Source: Chaetorhynchus papuensis (Eukaryota; Chordata; Aves; Passeriformes; Rhipiduridae). Taken from it: a stretch of DNA of 64,000 bases. A model generated the notes under the pieces. That model was not told where the DNA came from and did not search any database. It saw nothing but the letters and a program-made list of their open reading frames with translations. Shown piece after piece: positions 24,276 through 38,000 of the stretch (positions are counted from its first letter, which is position 1; the number at the start of each line of letters is the position of its first letter). The stretch spans positions 248,001 through 312,000 of the forward strand of contig VWYX01000391.1 of NCBI GenBank assembly GCA_013396525.1. The letters are read 5' to 3'. The position numbers and the translations under genes were made by a program.

Positions 24276-27200
24276 TCAAGTGCTTAATCTCCTTTCCAGT
24301 AAAAAATTTTATCATACGTTTAAACCAAATTTCCTGTGTTTCAGTGTTGACTAGAGAGTCACAACCATTTAGAGTTATGCAATAATGTAATCTGTAGTCA
24401 TTAATGAACTAGGTTATAAAATACAGAAACTTAGAGCTGAATGAACCCTATTCTGCACAATTCAGTTCCTTAAGCCTTAGCAGCAGGGAACTAATCCAGG
24501 TGTCTTTGCTCTTCAGTGAATAGAACTCACCTGATCCCTTTGTGCAGGGACTAAGCTGTGAGATGATTGAATCCTACAGATGAAGAACATGACAAATAAG
24601 TGAAGGCAGTGCTGAGTTTTGTTTCTTAAAAAAAACCCCAACAACTTTAAAACTACATCAGACTTCTAAAACTCTGAGTATGTAGTTGAAAGATGAAAAA
24701 TCAATTGCCTTAACCTCTCTAGAGCAAGCTCAATAGGTATATCTTTGGCTGCAGGGCTGACACAGCAGGTTGAATCCCATGCACTGAATGGAAAAGGAAA
24801 TAGAGAGAGCCCTTGGTCATACTCACAGCCTCACTGGGCATTCTCAGAAAATTAGATTGAAATTGGACCTGGTCCAAAAGAAGATCCTTTTGGTTAAAAT
24901 CCTTACACTGGATCTACATCTCTGCTATCAAGAAGATAGGGAAAAAGATTTAATCCAAGCTCCTTGTGTTTTGTTGAATACCTTAGGACTTCTGCGTTTA
25001 AAAACTATTTCAGAAAGTCTTTATAGAGGTGGACATAGAAATATGTCACAACTCATAAAAAGAAAGATATATCTGCTCTATATCCTCTATTAGAATGCAC
25101 AGGCAACTTCTAAAGGAAAATTAGTCACTGAAGAAGACAATCATGACAAACTAAAACAAATTATCACCAGAAAGCAGAATCACCCCAGAAGTGTGCTTCT
25201 GTAGGCTCACATCTTTCTGGAAGCTGGCTCACATTAAGCCACTGACTAAATCTTTCAGCATAAACTACAGCAGCAGCATGCAGAATTCTTTTCCCAGCAG
25301 TTACTGGAAATGATGAACAATAATACATTTTGCATATTGAAACTAATATATGCAGGAGTTGGTGCTCTGGGACTCAAATGAATTGCATAAAATCGCTCAC
25401 TTGTTAGCTGAAAGGCATTAATGCCTGACCTCCTTAATCCATATTCAGGAACTCACAGATCAGAAAGGTCATCTCTGACCCCACCACCTATTCACATGTG
25501 TATTCTACATCACCCTTACAAATGGGGTTGTTGTCTTCAAATTACAGAAAACCAGCAACAATGACATCATTAATTCTGTGAGTACAGCTGTCTTGAGAAT
25601 GATAGAAATTTTTGCATAATAATAAGCATTTGAATATTCCTCGCAATAGCAACTACAGCCTGCAAAGCCCACTCGGTGAAAAGCAGCACACTGAGTTTTG
25701 TATCACAGAATGTTCCCAATAAAAATACCAGCTTTCAAACGCAGCATTTTACTAGAGATTTAGAGAAAGAGACACCCATTAAAAGCATATCATTGGGATA
25801 TGCAATATGAACCAAGTCTTAGTAAAACTGATCTTTTGGCTTTAATGTAGCCTTCAGTCTAGTGAGTCATAGAATTTAAAGAACAGCAAACAGACCTTTC
25901 CTGAAGTTCACTGTATTACTTGATACCACTGATTATTTTACAGGTAAACTAAAACAAGTGGCAAAAATGAGGAAATAAAAAATAGAGATTTAAGTTGTTT
26001 CATTAAGTGTTCTATACCTGTGCTCCAAATGAAAATTTTTCTCAGTAGCAAAAGGAAAAGCTGCACAATATTAACAAATTTGATAAAATCTGAACAGCTC
26101 TAACAGATACAGTAAGTCAAAAAATGATGGCATCTTTTAAACAATCGTAGTGCAAAAGCAGATTAAAAGCAGATGTTTATGGGTGAAACAACCCTTCATA
26201 AGAAGTAGCTATTAGGTTACCAAATAAAATTGAATTTACCATGGCTGTAAACTTGACAGAAGGTTTGTTTTTTTTTTAGCATAGAAATGGGCTGTTATTT
26301 ATTGATATTTAACCTGAGAATGATATACACTTTGTAAAGCATTAGCCCAAATTCTATAGTCTATGTACTAGAACAGTGACTAATGAAACAAATATAGTTC
26401 AGACTGGAGAGAATATGTCAGACCTAAAAAATATATTATACAATTGACAGAAGTGGCCTTCAGTCTCCAGCATTTTGTCATATGAAACAGCCTCCTAAAT
26501 GAATCTTCTGAGTGCCAGCCTTTCTCACAATTGTATTTGTCACAAGATGTATCAGAGAAACTGGGATTTAAGGTGGTGGACAGGATTTGCTCTCCAAATA
26601 ATGATTTTAAGCTTTAACTCTTTTGCTGTTATTTTGTCATTTGAATTCAATGATTCCGTATGAAAACTGACTTATTAAACACAGAGTAAAACAAGAATAG
26701 ATTTAAACTCAAGCTTGAGAATGGAGTCTCTTTATTATTAGGACTTCAGTGTAGCATGGCTGGTTAATATCTGTAGTAAGACAAAACGTTGAAGAGTACA
26801 CTATAAATATAGAATTCCTTACACTCTGCCCTTAAATGCTTGGATAATATTAACCACTTTCTATAATGATATTTAGCTATGTATGTAGTACTCTGCAGAT
26901 GAAGAATTATCTAAATCATCATTTCCAGATATAATTCTTGCTTTACTTAGCTGTGACTTCAAAATAATTGTTATATTACATAGTTATATGATGAGACACA
27001 CACTTATCATGGACCAGACCTTCTGGTTGATAAGTAATAAGTAAGGACAGTATGAAAAGCCAGTCCCTATTTGACTTTTGCATCAAAGACAACCCCAAGT
27101 GGGTTCTAGAATTGTTCCTACCCAATCCCTTCTTCCAGTGTCTATGCCCAGGTGTCTTCCAGTAGTGGAAGCTCTCTGTGGAAAGCTTTTTATCCTGTTG

Positions 27201-30200
27201 GGGTCTATTATCTTTCTTCGGTAGACTTTCTAACATAAGGAAAATAAATTTATTTCTCTTTTATGACTAGAAAAGAAACTCAAACTGTGAACGTAAGTTG
27301 GCCAACGTTACCTAAAGGATTTCTGAAAGACAGGGGAAAGGTATTTGCTACAGCTGCAGGGTGTTTATAGCGTTAAACTATGCCTATCATAAGGCATAGA
27401 TATGCTTATCATGAGATCATGGAATGTGAGGATAATTTCAATAAGATTCGACCAGGTATATACATAAAACAACATAAGCAAATAATTAAAAGTATTATGG
27501 ACATGATAAAAGAAGTGGGGGGGAGAGGGCCTAAAAGAATGGTGTTTGTGGGAATCTGAGCATCTCCAGGAGACTGCAACTGTTCTGTCCCTGTGCTTTT
27601 GCCTGAGTTCAGTAACAGCCGGCACTGGGCACAGTCTGTCCCTGTAAAAGATTTCCCTTTTGGTTCAGAAAGAGAATAACAATCTGTAGTGCCATAATAT
27701 GTTTGGCAGAGTCTCATTGTTCCAGGCTCTGCCACTTCCTGCGAGAGAAATGAAGCAAGTGCACAGGAGCATGACTATATGTTGCAGTGCTAAACGAATG
27801 ATTCAGATATCAAATCACTGTCAAATGCTTCTACTTTTTTTTTCAGCTCTCTGAGCAGCCCTACACAGCCTTCAGAAAACAAGAGATTTTCAAAAATATC
27901 AAACACCAAATTTTATTTTGGAATTCAGTTTACTCTTTTGAGTCCCTTGATATTTTGTAACTGAAATTCAAGATGAAACAAAGGTATGCATTGGTTTTCT
28001 TCACTGCTTTTGTAAACAAAGTGTTAAAGAACTATTAATGGTAATTAATGGTATCGACATTTTTTGGAAATCAGAGACTTTGTCTAAAAACTTTGGTGCA
28101 TCAATACGAATTTTACAGAAACACAGATGTCTTTGAATAAATCTTATTGGAAGTTTGAGATTATTTATTTTAAAAATTTTGAAATTTTAAACAAACATAT
28201 AATCAAACTATATTAACTGTAATTTTTTTAATGTTTTTTTAAACCAGCACTGCCCAGCCCATTGGAGTAAAAAGTAAAAAAGAAAACAGGATTCCTGGTT
28301 TCTACTAGAATATCTATCACTCAGGCAGGTAATTGCAGTTCCCTGCACTTCTGTTGTACATTACTTATGTTGCTTATTTAAACTGAGATCATCTGGACAA
28401 GAGCTGCCTTTCATCAGATGTGTCTGTGGTATCCAGCACAACAAAGTAACAGAGTGAGCACAGTTGGGACACCTTCTGATATAAATAAACTTTCAATGAA
28501 AAAGTGAAAATATAAAACATGGACAAATTTTTCCAAACTGTTCATTTACCTAAGAACAATGTGAATATAAAGATAAAAGCTAATATCTTACCATTTAACT
28601 ACAGAAATATGCATATTACACTACTGTTTGAGAATTTAAAGTATACTCCAAGGATGAAGTCCACGGAGAAAAATAAAATATCCAGTCTTGCAGCTGACTG
28701 AATTACTTGCTGTAATTACTTCTTTTTTCAAACAATCTTTCTTACATTTATTTTTATTTCATGACTATATCACTATATAGTTTAATATTTTCCAGTGAAA
28801 AATGTATTCAGCTATTTCACTCATTATCCAATCAATTGTTAAATAAATTATTCATGAAGAGAATTAGTATCTTTGACCTTTGGAAGATGGAAGATACATA
28901 ATGACCCCAAATAATTAGGAACTGCAATTAGGAATATGGTCAAAATAGGGAACAGTGTGACTGTACTTTGTAGGCAATAAACCATTAAAAAAAAAAAGTT
29001 TACATTTGATTTCCTTTCTGCCACAGGCCCATTTAATATTTACCTGACAGTAATATTTCACTCTTTGGTGACAATTTTTAATTTCAGTACACCTTTAATT
29101 CAGAAAAATAAATCAATAATCAGCTGTAATTTTTTTACGTTACTAGTCAAAGTTTAAACAAATAGCTCTACTTCCCTCTAGAGTCAATTCCCAAAAGAAA
29201 TGGGACTAAGGTGAAGAAGGGCAGAGTGCCGAAAGTCAAAAAGGTATTTGTGCTCGAAAGCTTTGTACACATTTCTCTTTTCTCATTCTTTATTTCTCAT
29301 TCTACCTCTGAAAGAGCAAGGATGCTAAAATGGTGATTTCTCCGATTCAACACTAGTTATGTGGCAAATTTTACAAAATGCATATAAAAGAGAAGGTAAT
29401 GGGCTTTCTCAGAGATGACCTCTAACAGTCACATTTTGCCAAAGACAAACCCATATTGCTGCTTCCTTCTCCCTTTTGCTAACTGCCCCAAATGGGAAAT
29501 GTACTCAGCTTCTTCTGCAAAGCTTTCTGAAGCATTACAGTATTAAAATAATCAACCCCTCATGGCTTGTGGGGCTGGATGGAAAATAGAAGTTAAAAGT
29601 GTGTCAGTCCAAAAGTGCTGAAACAGGAAGGCCAGTGGAAGTCTCCTGAAGGAAATGTCATCAACATTAGAAATTAATTTATGGGCTCCTTTTCTTGAAG
29701 TGTAGACTCTTAGTCTCAGCTCACTGACAGGCTGGTGATTTTAACATGGATTTGGGTATCGAAAGGCAGGGGAGAATCTTCCTTGATTGCCTGGTCATTA
29801 TTCCACTTGAGCTGAGATACTTGCTGCTGATTGTTGTTCCTCCTGACTAGATTTAGCTTCTTCCGGCTTCACATTTAAACTGTGCACCTGTCTAATGTAA
29901 AACCAGACACAAAAAGATATGGACACTCTTTTATTCACAGATTCTAAAGCATTTTTGAGTGCTGTGTCTATGAAAAGGTTTGCCTTATAAAAAAGTAAAA
30001 CGGACTGAATTCACCCATGGAGTAATTCAGAAAGAAAAGAACAATGAAATTCACTTAGGTCAGAGTTTTCAGGTGTTCTTTTTGTTGTTGCAATGCGTTG
30101 GAAGACAGAAAGATGACCTCAAAGCCCACAGCTGGGTTTCTGAGGGTCAGGAACTAATATAGCCCTCATTTGGACTAATTCTTCTAAAGCTCCATTGAGG

Positions 30201-33200
30201 GACTAAAATGACAACTGAGCTGCTGGGTTCCAGTTCTGACAGGGCCTTAATTTTCCGGTGTCAGTTCGGGCACTTTTTAAAATTGACTCCTGCCTCCAAC
30301 TGCCATTCTTTAAAACAGAGATATGATTCATCATCAGCTCAAAGTCTGGAACGATGTTTACTTCACTAAGGACTCCCTGCTCCAGAGTAGAAAACTCAAT
30401 CTATGGTTAGGATTAAGGCAAGGTCCATCACCAATACGAGCCAACAGCAGAAATGTTGACACATCACATTGTCAATTTGATAAGAAGCCCCTTTTGTAGA
30501 ATCAGAATTTAATGAACGAAATCCTACCAGTATCACAGAGACCAGTGCTTTCCTGCTTCTCACTGTGTCAACTGGGAGAAGTGTTAATGGGATTGCTTGA
30601 AGATGGGGGCTGAATCAGAAATGAGGTTGGAAGATATCTGAGTAAGCAACCTTGTTTTGTAGTGAATTATATGAGATACAAGATCAACATTAGAGTTTTG
30701 TACTGTTCTTAAAACAAACAGGAAGCTTGTGGTTATGTCATCACTCTGCTGACACCAAAGACCCTCACTGTGTGAGGAGCCTGCAGGAGACTAACGAAAA
30801 TGCCAAGAGTAGAATAACGAGTGGAAAAGAGAAATATTACAAACAAGGCGTTGGTGGGGTTAGGGTGATGTTCAGAAGCACTAAGAAAAGCAGATAATTA
30901 CTTTTTCAGGAGAACTAACCCATTCCAAATGTTCTTCTTTGCTCAAAGCCTGCCACATGGCCAGCCACAGATTCCAAAAAGCTTTTTGCTACAAGTCAGC
31001 AGCACTTCCAAATGAATCAATAGATGCTGTGACTCCGTTGGAGTAGATTATTTGTCTGCTCTAATAAGCATGCTTGATTTTCAGGACCTGCCATTCCAGA
31101 GGCCAAATCAAAGATATGATATTAACTTCTTTCAGTGATGCAGCTTCCAAGGCAATAGAAGAATGCAAATAAATCAATTCTGCATGCTTAAGCCCATCTT
31201 CCTTTCATGTGTGCCTGGTGATGGAAAATGATTTTTTTTCCCACCCTGCCTTATCATTCCGAGGTATGAAAATAAAGAGATTTTGTCGCGGTAATGAAGC
31301 ACAGGAAAAGAGAGTTTGTTGTAAACTGGTTACTGTTTAGATTGAAGGTCAGGTTTTCACTAGCTTTGTTACATTGAGCATCATCTTCAGACTGAGGAAT
31401 TAGCACAAAAAACTCTTTAAGAGAAGGTGGGTCCAATGTACAATTCATGAAATTAAAAAGCAGAGATCTCATGATCAAAAATGAAAAATAGAAATCCTTC
31501 CCTGATGCAAAGTTCAAACTACGCCAATAAAAAATGTTAAACTGCTCTGTTAAGACACTCAGCAAGGAAGTCAATGTCTTATTTGAGAAATAAAGATTTT
31601 CTTTTGGCTGTTTCTTGCAGCAGTTAGTTATTCAATCTTTGTTTCTCCTAAATATCAGGACCATACATCTATTTTTCCATCCACAATTACCTGAGCATTA
31701 GTAGCAGGGATACAAGCTGCACTGGTGACTGTGGTTTTCTCACTCAGAAGTACAGTGCATGTAGAAAAACTTGGCCTTAGTGAAACCTCATGTATTTACT
31801 TGCTTCTGCAGAGAAAACTAAACAAACTGTTACAGATTTTATTCCTTTCCTTGTGAACAGACCAAACAAAAGATCTTTATTTTAAACACTTGGAAGAAAA
31901 CTTCAAAAAATTTGCTTACTCAGAAATATTAGAGAATTTTCTAAAGGACAAAGTGTTCATAAAAGGAGAAACAGTTTTCTATAAAATAGATTAAAGGCTG
32001 TAATGATGGTATCATTAATTCTCTTACAATTCAATCTCATCTTTACAGAAAGCACCGACCCTCTCCACTCTATTATGTTTTAGGGTCTGACTTATGAAAT
32101 AATCCCAGGATATTAATGATGCCCCAGGTAACAGTTGTAATATTTCAGGTGGTTTACAGCACTGCACTAACAATGGAGAACATTGAGTTTGAACCCCATT
32201 GCACTTTATTGTGCAATACTTGCTTTGCACTGAGAATACATACATAGTTTCAGTCACAATACTTCATAAATCCCTTTCTTCCACATTTTATCCTCTTGCC
32301 CTGCTCTCCAGTGGTTGCCCTGTAGTCTTCCCTCAGTCTCCTTTCTACACACACACGTTTGTCTTGCTGCATATCTGGAACAGAGTCCATATGCACATAA
32401 GAGAATCTTATCTCTACACTCTTTACCATATCTCCCAAATTTCTCCTCTTTAACAATCCTCCACAGCTTCTTGTCAAGTCTGGTCCTGTGTGTGCAGATT
32501 TTCTACTCCATATAAATAAATTTCTAAATGGCATTTTGTCCTGACTCGTCATGAAAAGCTCTAAAGGGCAGCACAGATAAGTTCAGAGCTGCTGAAGGGA
32601 TGCTCCTCGTTGTATTGTGCTTAAATGCCTTTAGTACGACCTAAATATTCCTTCCCGTGTTCTTCCCTCCTCTCTCTCACAGAATGATGGAACAATTTGT
32701 TTGCTCACTTCAGAGGCTGTTGAACAAAATGATACCCATTTTCTCAGTGCGTGAGTGTAGCTGAAGGACCTCTCTGCTGGAGAACACACCTTGGTTAGGC
32801 TGCAGTCTGAATCCTTCATAGCAGGAGTTATAAAAGTTCAGATGTACAGTCGTTAAGAAGTCAGACAACTTTAAAACTTCATAACAGATTTTTTCTTTCT
32901 TTTTTTTTTTAAGTATACTTGTCAAAACAATTTTTTCTACTTTTGCCTCAAGACCTCTTCCAACTATATATATTCTTGTATGATTCAAATACCCAGACAG
33001 GTAATGATATCCAAAAATCAACTTTTTTTTACAGGAAGGACATGAATTTTCACTAACACCACTATTGCTCAATACAATACATTTTGCCTGGTGAGGTAAG
33101 AACTTTACACACTTAATTAAGTCTCGATCACTCCTATAATTTTGAGAAACAGCATTATATTCATGATTTGTAGTTTAGATCACCTGAAGTGAATTTAGCA

Positions 33201-34913
33201 AAAGAATTCTTGATCCTGAATTTCTCAAGTGTGATTTGGGTACTCACTGCCCAGCACAGAGGAATTTCTATCAGCTTTTGCACCCATTGGGAGCTAAGTA
33301 GGACAGAACAGCACCCACTGCAAAGTAGTTATGCATTTGTTTATTCCTATCTTTTTCCACTTGATTAACATCACACTGCTTGTAAGGCAAGAATTTGAGC
33401 TAATCTTGGGAAGGATTATCAGTAAGAGATTAAGACCCTGTTTCTCACTAATATTAAAATTTGCATAGAAGTCTTTTCAAAAGACATTCTAAAATAGTCA
33501 ATGCAAATGATCACACACACACAGTCCCCCCATTTTCCTTGAAAAAAATTGAGAATAAAAGTGTTGTCTATTCTGCTATCACAAGTTTGTATGACACAAT
33601 CACTGTACTGATTGCCACAGACATCCTGCTTCTTCCTGCTGCTGAAGAATCATGTTTTCAAAGGTTGCTGGAAGAATTTAACCCCAATAGATCCTGCCAT
33701 CAAACTTCACTTTTTCATGGTTTGTTATTTCTACCATGCTTGACACTGTGAAAGCAGAGGTCAGGGCCCTATTAAGACAGGTTATCAAAAGCTGGAGGAA
33801 AGTGAATTCATACCACCATCATCATTGTATGCAGTGGCTGAACTCTCCTCTCACTGCTTATTGTTTCAGTCAAACCTTGACCCAACCTCACAAAAAAGTA
33901 AGAAATTTTACTGTTTTCTTTGTTCCCTCTGATGAAAAAGACAGCCATGCCCTCTATTTACAGTGTCATAAACCTTAGATATTACAAAGAATATTTTGCA
34001 AAACACAGACCCCAATAGTTAGGCCAGGATTTATCATATCGGGCAAAAGTACTCCCAACCATGTCTGAGAAACAGACTGTGTCCACCTGCATCTTAAAAA
34101 GAAAAGGCTATAGACTAGAATGTCTTCATCAGGGCATCTAGGACTGTAAAACTTGCCATAGGGTGCAAAATTGGAACACAGTTGCACACAAGATTTTTAC
34201 TTTTCTTCATTATAATAAATATTCTATTAACCAGTCATATGAGTGTCTACTGTTCCCTATCCACAGCACTGACACCTGCACCCAAGAAGGCAGATTATTT
34301 GGGCCTTCTCCTTTCTTAAGCAAAAGAAAGGCCAGAAAGAGGCAGAGAACAGGCAAACCAAGACACCTCAGCAAACAGGCAGGCTGAGGGTCAGCTGCTG
34401 GGCCAGTATGAGGGCAGAAGAGGAATATCCATCCTTGCAAGGATAAGGAGCCGGGTGAGGAATTGTAATGAAGAGAATAACTCAGATATAACAAGATCTT
34501 TGGTAACCTCCACAACCAGCTTCAGAGCATGGAAAACATACAAAGAATTTACTGTGAATTCTGAGGAAAGGAAAACAAAACAGATAACACAGTGGAAGTA
34601 GGCTGCAAGAAGCTTAATTGGGGGCATGAGAGGAATTATTAGTCATCTGGAAAGATGGAAGGCTCAAAGTGTTCCTTCTGCTTCCTTTGCATAAGATCTC
34701 ATTGAGATCCTTGCACAACACTCCCATGTAAAGCTCGAGAACCCAGTCTGTACATCGAGTGTAAGGGACAGGGATCCATTAGAAAAAGAGAAAAGGGAGG
34801 AAAAGTGGATTGGTCAAGACAAGACTGAGGAAAGGAAGCCTCAAAGGAGATGGTATGCTCTTCTTGTGCTCCTGTGTTACCTGAAATAAATCAGCCTTTT
34901 TGGTTTTTTTCAG
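24276..34913. other. Repeat-poor, gene-free stretch
   Basis: Over 10 kb without a recognisable transposon, RNA gene or coding frame. Frames of about 60-120 codons occur on both strands and overlap (for example 27365-27735, 31254-31574, 32024-32552, 32710-33072), with no motif. One short CA run lies near 33512. The absence of CR1 over this distance is modestly unusual for avian intergenic DNA, but the window is too small to give it weight. Confidence 0.45.
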
Positions 34914-35078
34914 CTGTGTGATCTACGACACAGAGATGCAAAGTTTGGATGCAATTCTGACAAAACTGCAGATGGATGTCTTCTATTTACAGAACTACCA
35001 TTCCAGTTAGACAAGAGTCATTGCCATCAGTTTGAAATCAGTCCTCTAAGGTTAGAGTCCCAATTAAGCATGTCTTGA
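34914..35078 (+). other. Weak candidate terminal exon
   Basis: A good 3' splice-site motif (TTTTTGGTTTTTTTCAG, ending at 34913) is followed by 54 open codons and a TGA at 35076-35078. The peptide, which starts LCDLRHRDAKFGCN, contains four cysteines but no family that I recognise. I see no poly(A) signal close by. A 54-codon open run is expected by chance in a few per cent of trials, so together with one splice motif this is only a hint. It may be nothing. Confidence 0.12.
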
Positions 35079-38000
35079 TCAAGAGTAGGGCACTGTGCAA
35101 GTGTTTTAATGTTATACACCAGTAAGTGTTTTGAATTGCTCTATTAAACAACTCCTAAATAGAAAAAATTTAAGAAAGAAAACTCCTCCATGAGGATCAA
35201 AAATATTGTAACAATTTGATGCCATTTCATTTGAGAAAAAGGACATTGAAAAAGCCTGGCTGATCACGATGTACATCTGTGAAAGATTTACCACATACAA
35301 AATGATGACCTGACAGTGGCAGTATTGGCAGACAGTACTAACAAATTACTGCTTAACACGTTGATTTATTAGATATTACTTATAGCTCTCAATGTTTTTC
35401 AAGCATGAAAGATTTGAAAATACTCTGGACAACAAAACCTCCATCATTTGATAAAGATATTATGATTTTATTATTATGTCAATGCAAGATATTGTCTCTC
35501 TCATTTTCATATGCTACATCATAATATTTTCCTCCTGTTTTCTCTGCTGACATTGATTATTTTAATTTATTTTCACAGCCAGATCACTAGGAAGAGCAAA
35601 AGTGTTTTTTGTTCTTTATTATGGTATGGAGATAAAGAGATGTGAACCCATCCCCTCTGCCAATCACTGAGTAAGGAAAATAGATAATTCACCTGATGCA
35701 CTGATTATAGCCTGGGTTTCATAAAGCAGCAAGACATGTAATGACCTTTCAGCTACCTTTCACTGCAGGAGAAACCAGCAAGGTCTTAAGTTTCCAGCAG
35801 ACCTTTTACAAACAGTAACGTTCATTTCAGATAACTCGAAAGGCAATAAAGAGAACAATCCTTAATAGATTGGGTAAATGGGAGCATATATATCACGCTG
35901 TGTATATTTTAATTTCTAAATAATTATTTAAGGCAATTTACATAAGAATTTGGGCCACATCTCAACTGTCTACTGCAATACAAAATAAATTGCTGTTTTA
36001 AAACCAACATTCATATTGAGTTGGGGTAACCATCCCCTAGTCATCCCCAACGTGATTAAAGATTCTTCCACGCTCTAGTGATCCCCGCAGCTGAGATGCT
36101 CCAGTTTGGCACAGATCATGCCATTGCTGCACCATCGTTATGCTGCATTTCACCACTGCACCGAGTAAACAATTTGACATCCAGTCAGCAGTTCCACTGA
36201 GAGAGAATTGCTCCTGTTTCTAACCACGTTTTCAGGAATGGATTCTTCCATTCTTGAACTAAAAGAACTCCCTAAATGATCTGCTGAACTGGACTCTACA
36301 GAAACAAAACCACCCATGCCATGCCCTTGGTCTCATGGGCCACATCTTCTTACCTGTACACCAGCCTTTTCCTAGCATATTTCCAGAGTTTCTTTGAGTC
36401 TTAATGATGTATATATCAAAAACTAGGGAAAGCTCAAAGATTTCTAGAATAGAATGTTAAGAATATTTACCACTTCCATAAGAATAAAACCCTCCCTACT
36501 AACTGCAGCTCTGAATCCCAGTTCTTGAAACAAGAGAATGTTCTCAATTCCTCTGATAGCAAAAGAAGAGAATGCTGACTAAACCCATTATCTTCTCTGT
36601 ACGCTTATTTTCACTTTGATGTACAACAAATAAAAAATGAACCGACGATTCTAAAATATGAAGACACCATATCATTGTCACTGTTCTTACAAATCTGATC
36701 CATTCATGCTGTTTAAGCTGCCGAAACCTTTGAAGTTGGAAAATGCTGCCATGAACTTCTAGCATTGGTAATTAAGACATAGTGTGGCAAATCAAAGGAG
36801 ACGTGCTACCTTGCATCTACAGTTCCTTACTAAAAAAATGCAAGCTGAGAGTCATGATAATAAATCAATTGGTTCTGCTTTTCAGTAGGAAAAGACCTGT
36901 AACTTGTTATATTATAACTCAATCCCATCTTGTATCCAAGATCAATTCCTCTTTCTCTTCATGCTTTATGATCATTGAATTTCTTTTTCTTAAGGCTAAT
37001 TTTTCTTATAGAAAGCGAGGGAAACGCTGTGAGGTTTGAGGAAAAAAAAGAAAAAGAATAAGAAAAAAGTCTCTCATCATTTGTCTTCTCAGTGGGGAGA
37101 ACAGGAACATTTCCTTTTCCCTCTACTACCACATTTTTCTTCTTCAAGCTGTTGTTGTTTTCCCATAAATTTCAGCAGGTTGAGCTTCTGAGGCTGTGCT
37201 AAGATTTGGGCTGGGAAAACACAGCCTATAAAGGTTTATTAGCACAACTGGGTTAAGCAATCTGTGAGTGTGAGGGAGCCTTGTGTTCTGGGTAGCAGAC
37301 TCCTTTCACATTTCATAATGTATTAAAAACACAAACTATGAAATATTTCAATAAAAATAAATTAATGTGTGCTCCAGTTGGAAATCTCACTGCCGTATTA
37401 ATTTGCTTACTACATAAATCAAATTCCTACATATGATGTATGGAATTGGCTCAGTTTAAGTCATGGGTTTCATTTAAATATTTATTTTTTCCTACCTCTA
37501 TTCTATGTTATTGTTTAGTTTTTTCTTCAAAGTGGATTGCAAGATAAGGACTTATTAAAAATACATATATGCCTAAAGGGCACTGAGAAGCTTGTTTAAT
37601 TCTAAGAAGAAAAATAAGAAAATCTTCTGCATAATGATAACATTATTCAACATTTTCAAACGTGGACTTTTACATGGTCTTTCCTAAGTTTTCACCACTG
37701 ATCTAAAGTTTTTCACTCTTTCCCAGAACTATGATCTTCTCCAGCTACTCTAAATCTCTGCAATCCAGCCCAACCCACCAATCCAGACAAATTTTCCAAA
37801 CTGAATTGCATATGTAGGGGTGAGCTCATGCTGGCCACTTCCCTTCTCCCCACCTGCTTGTGCTACAGTGGCAAAGCCTCGAGGGCAGACCTAAAAGGAA
37901 TCAGACAAACTTTGACCATCTACAGCCATACATGCAAAAGGCAGATCTCAGACACAAACATTCCACCCGTTACCTTGGACCCCTTCTCACGTTTATTAGC

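Noticed and set aside
34210..34515. 101-codon minus-strand frame with a hydrophobic stretch
   Set aside because: The hydrophobic run (CLLRCLGLPVLCLFLAFLLL) lies mid-frame, a plus-strand frame overlaps it, and no neighbouring exon signals or family match are seen.
34560..34920. LTR-like segment with an AATAAA word
   Set aside because: No matching second LTR, no TG...CA ends with a target duplication, and no retroviral frame nearby.
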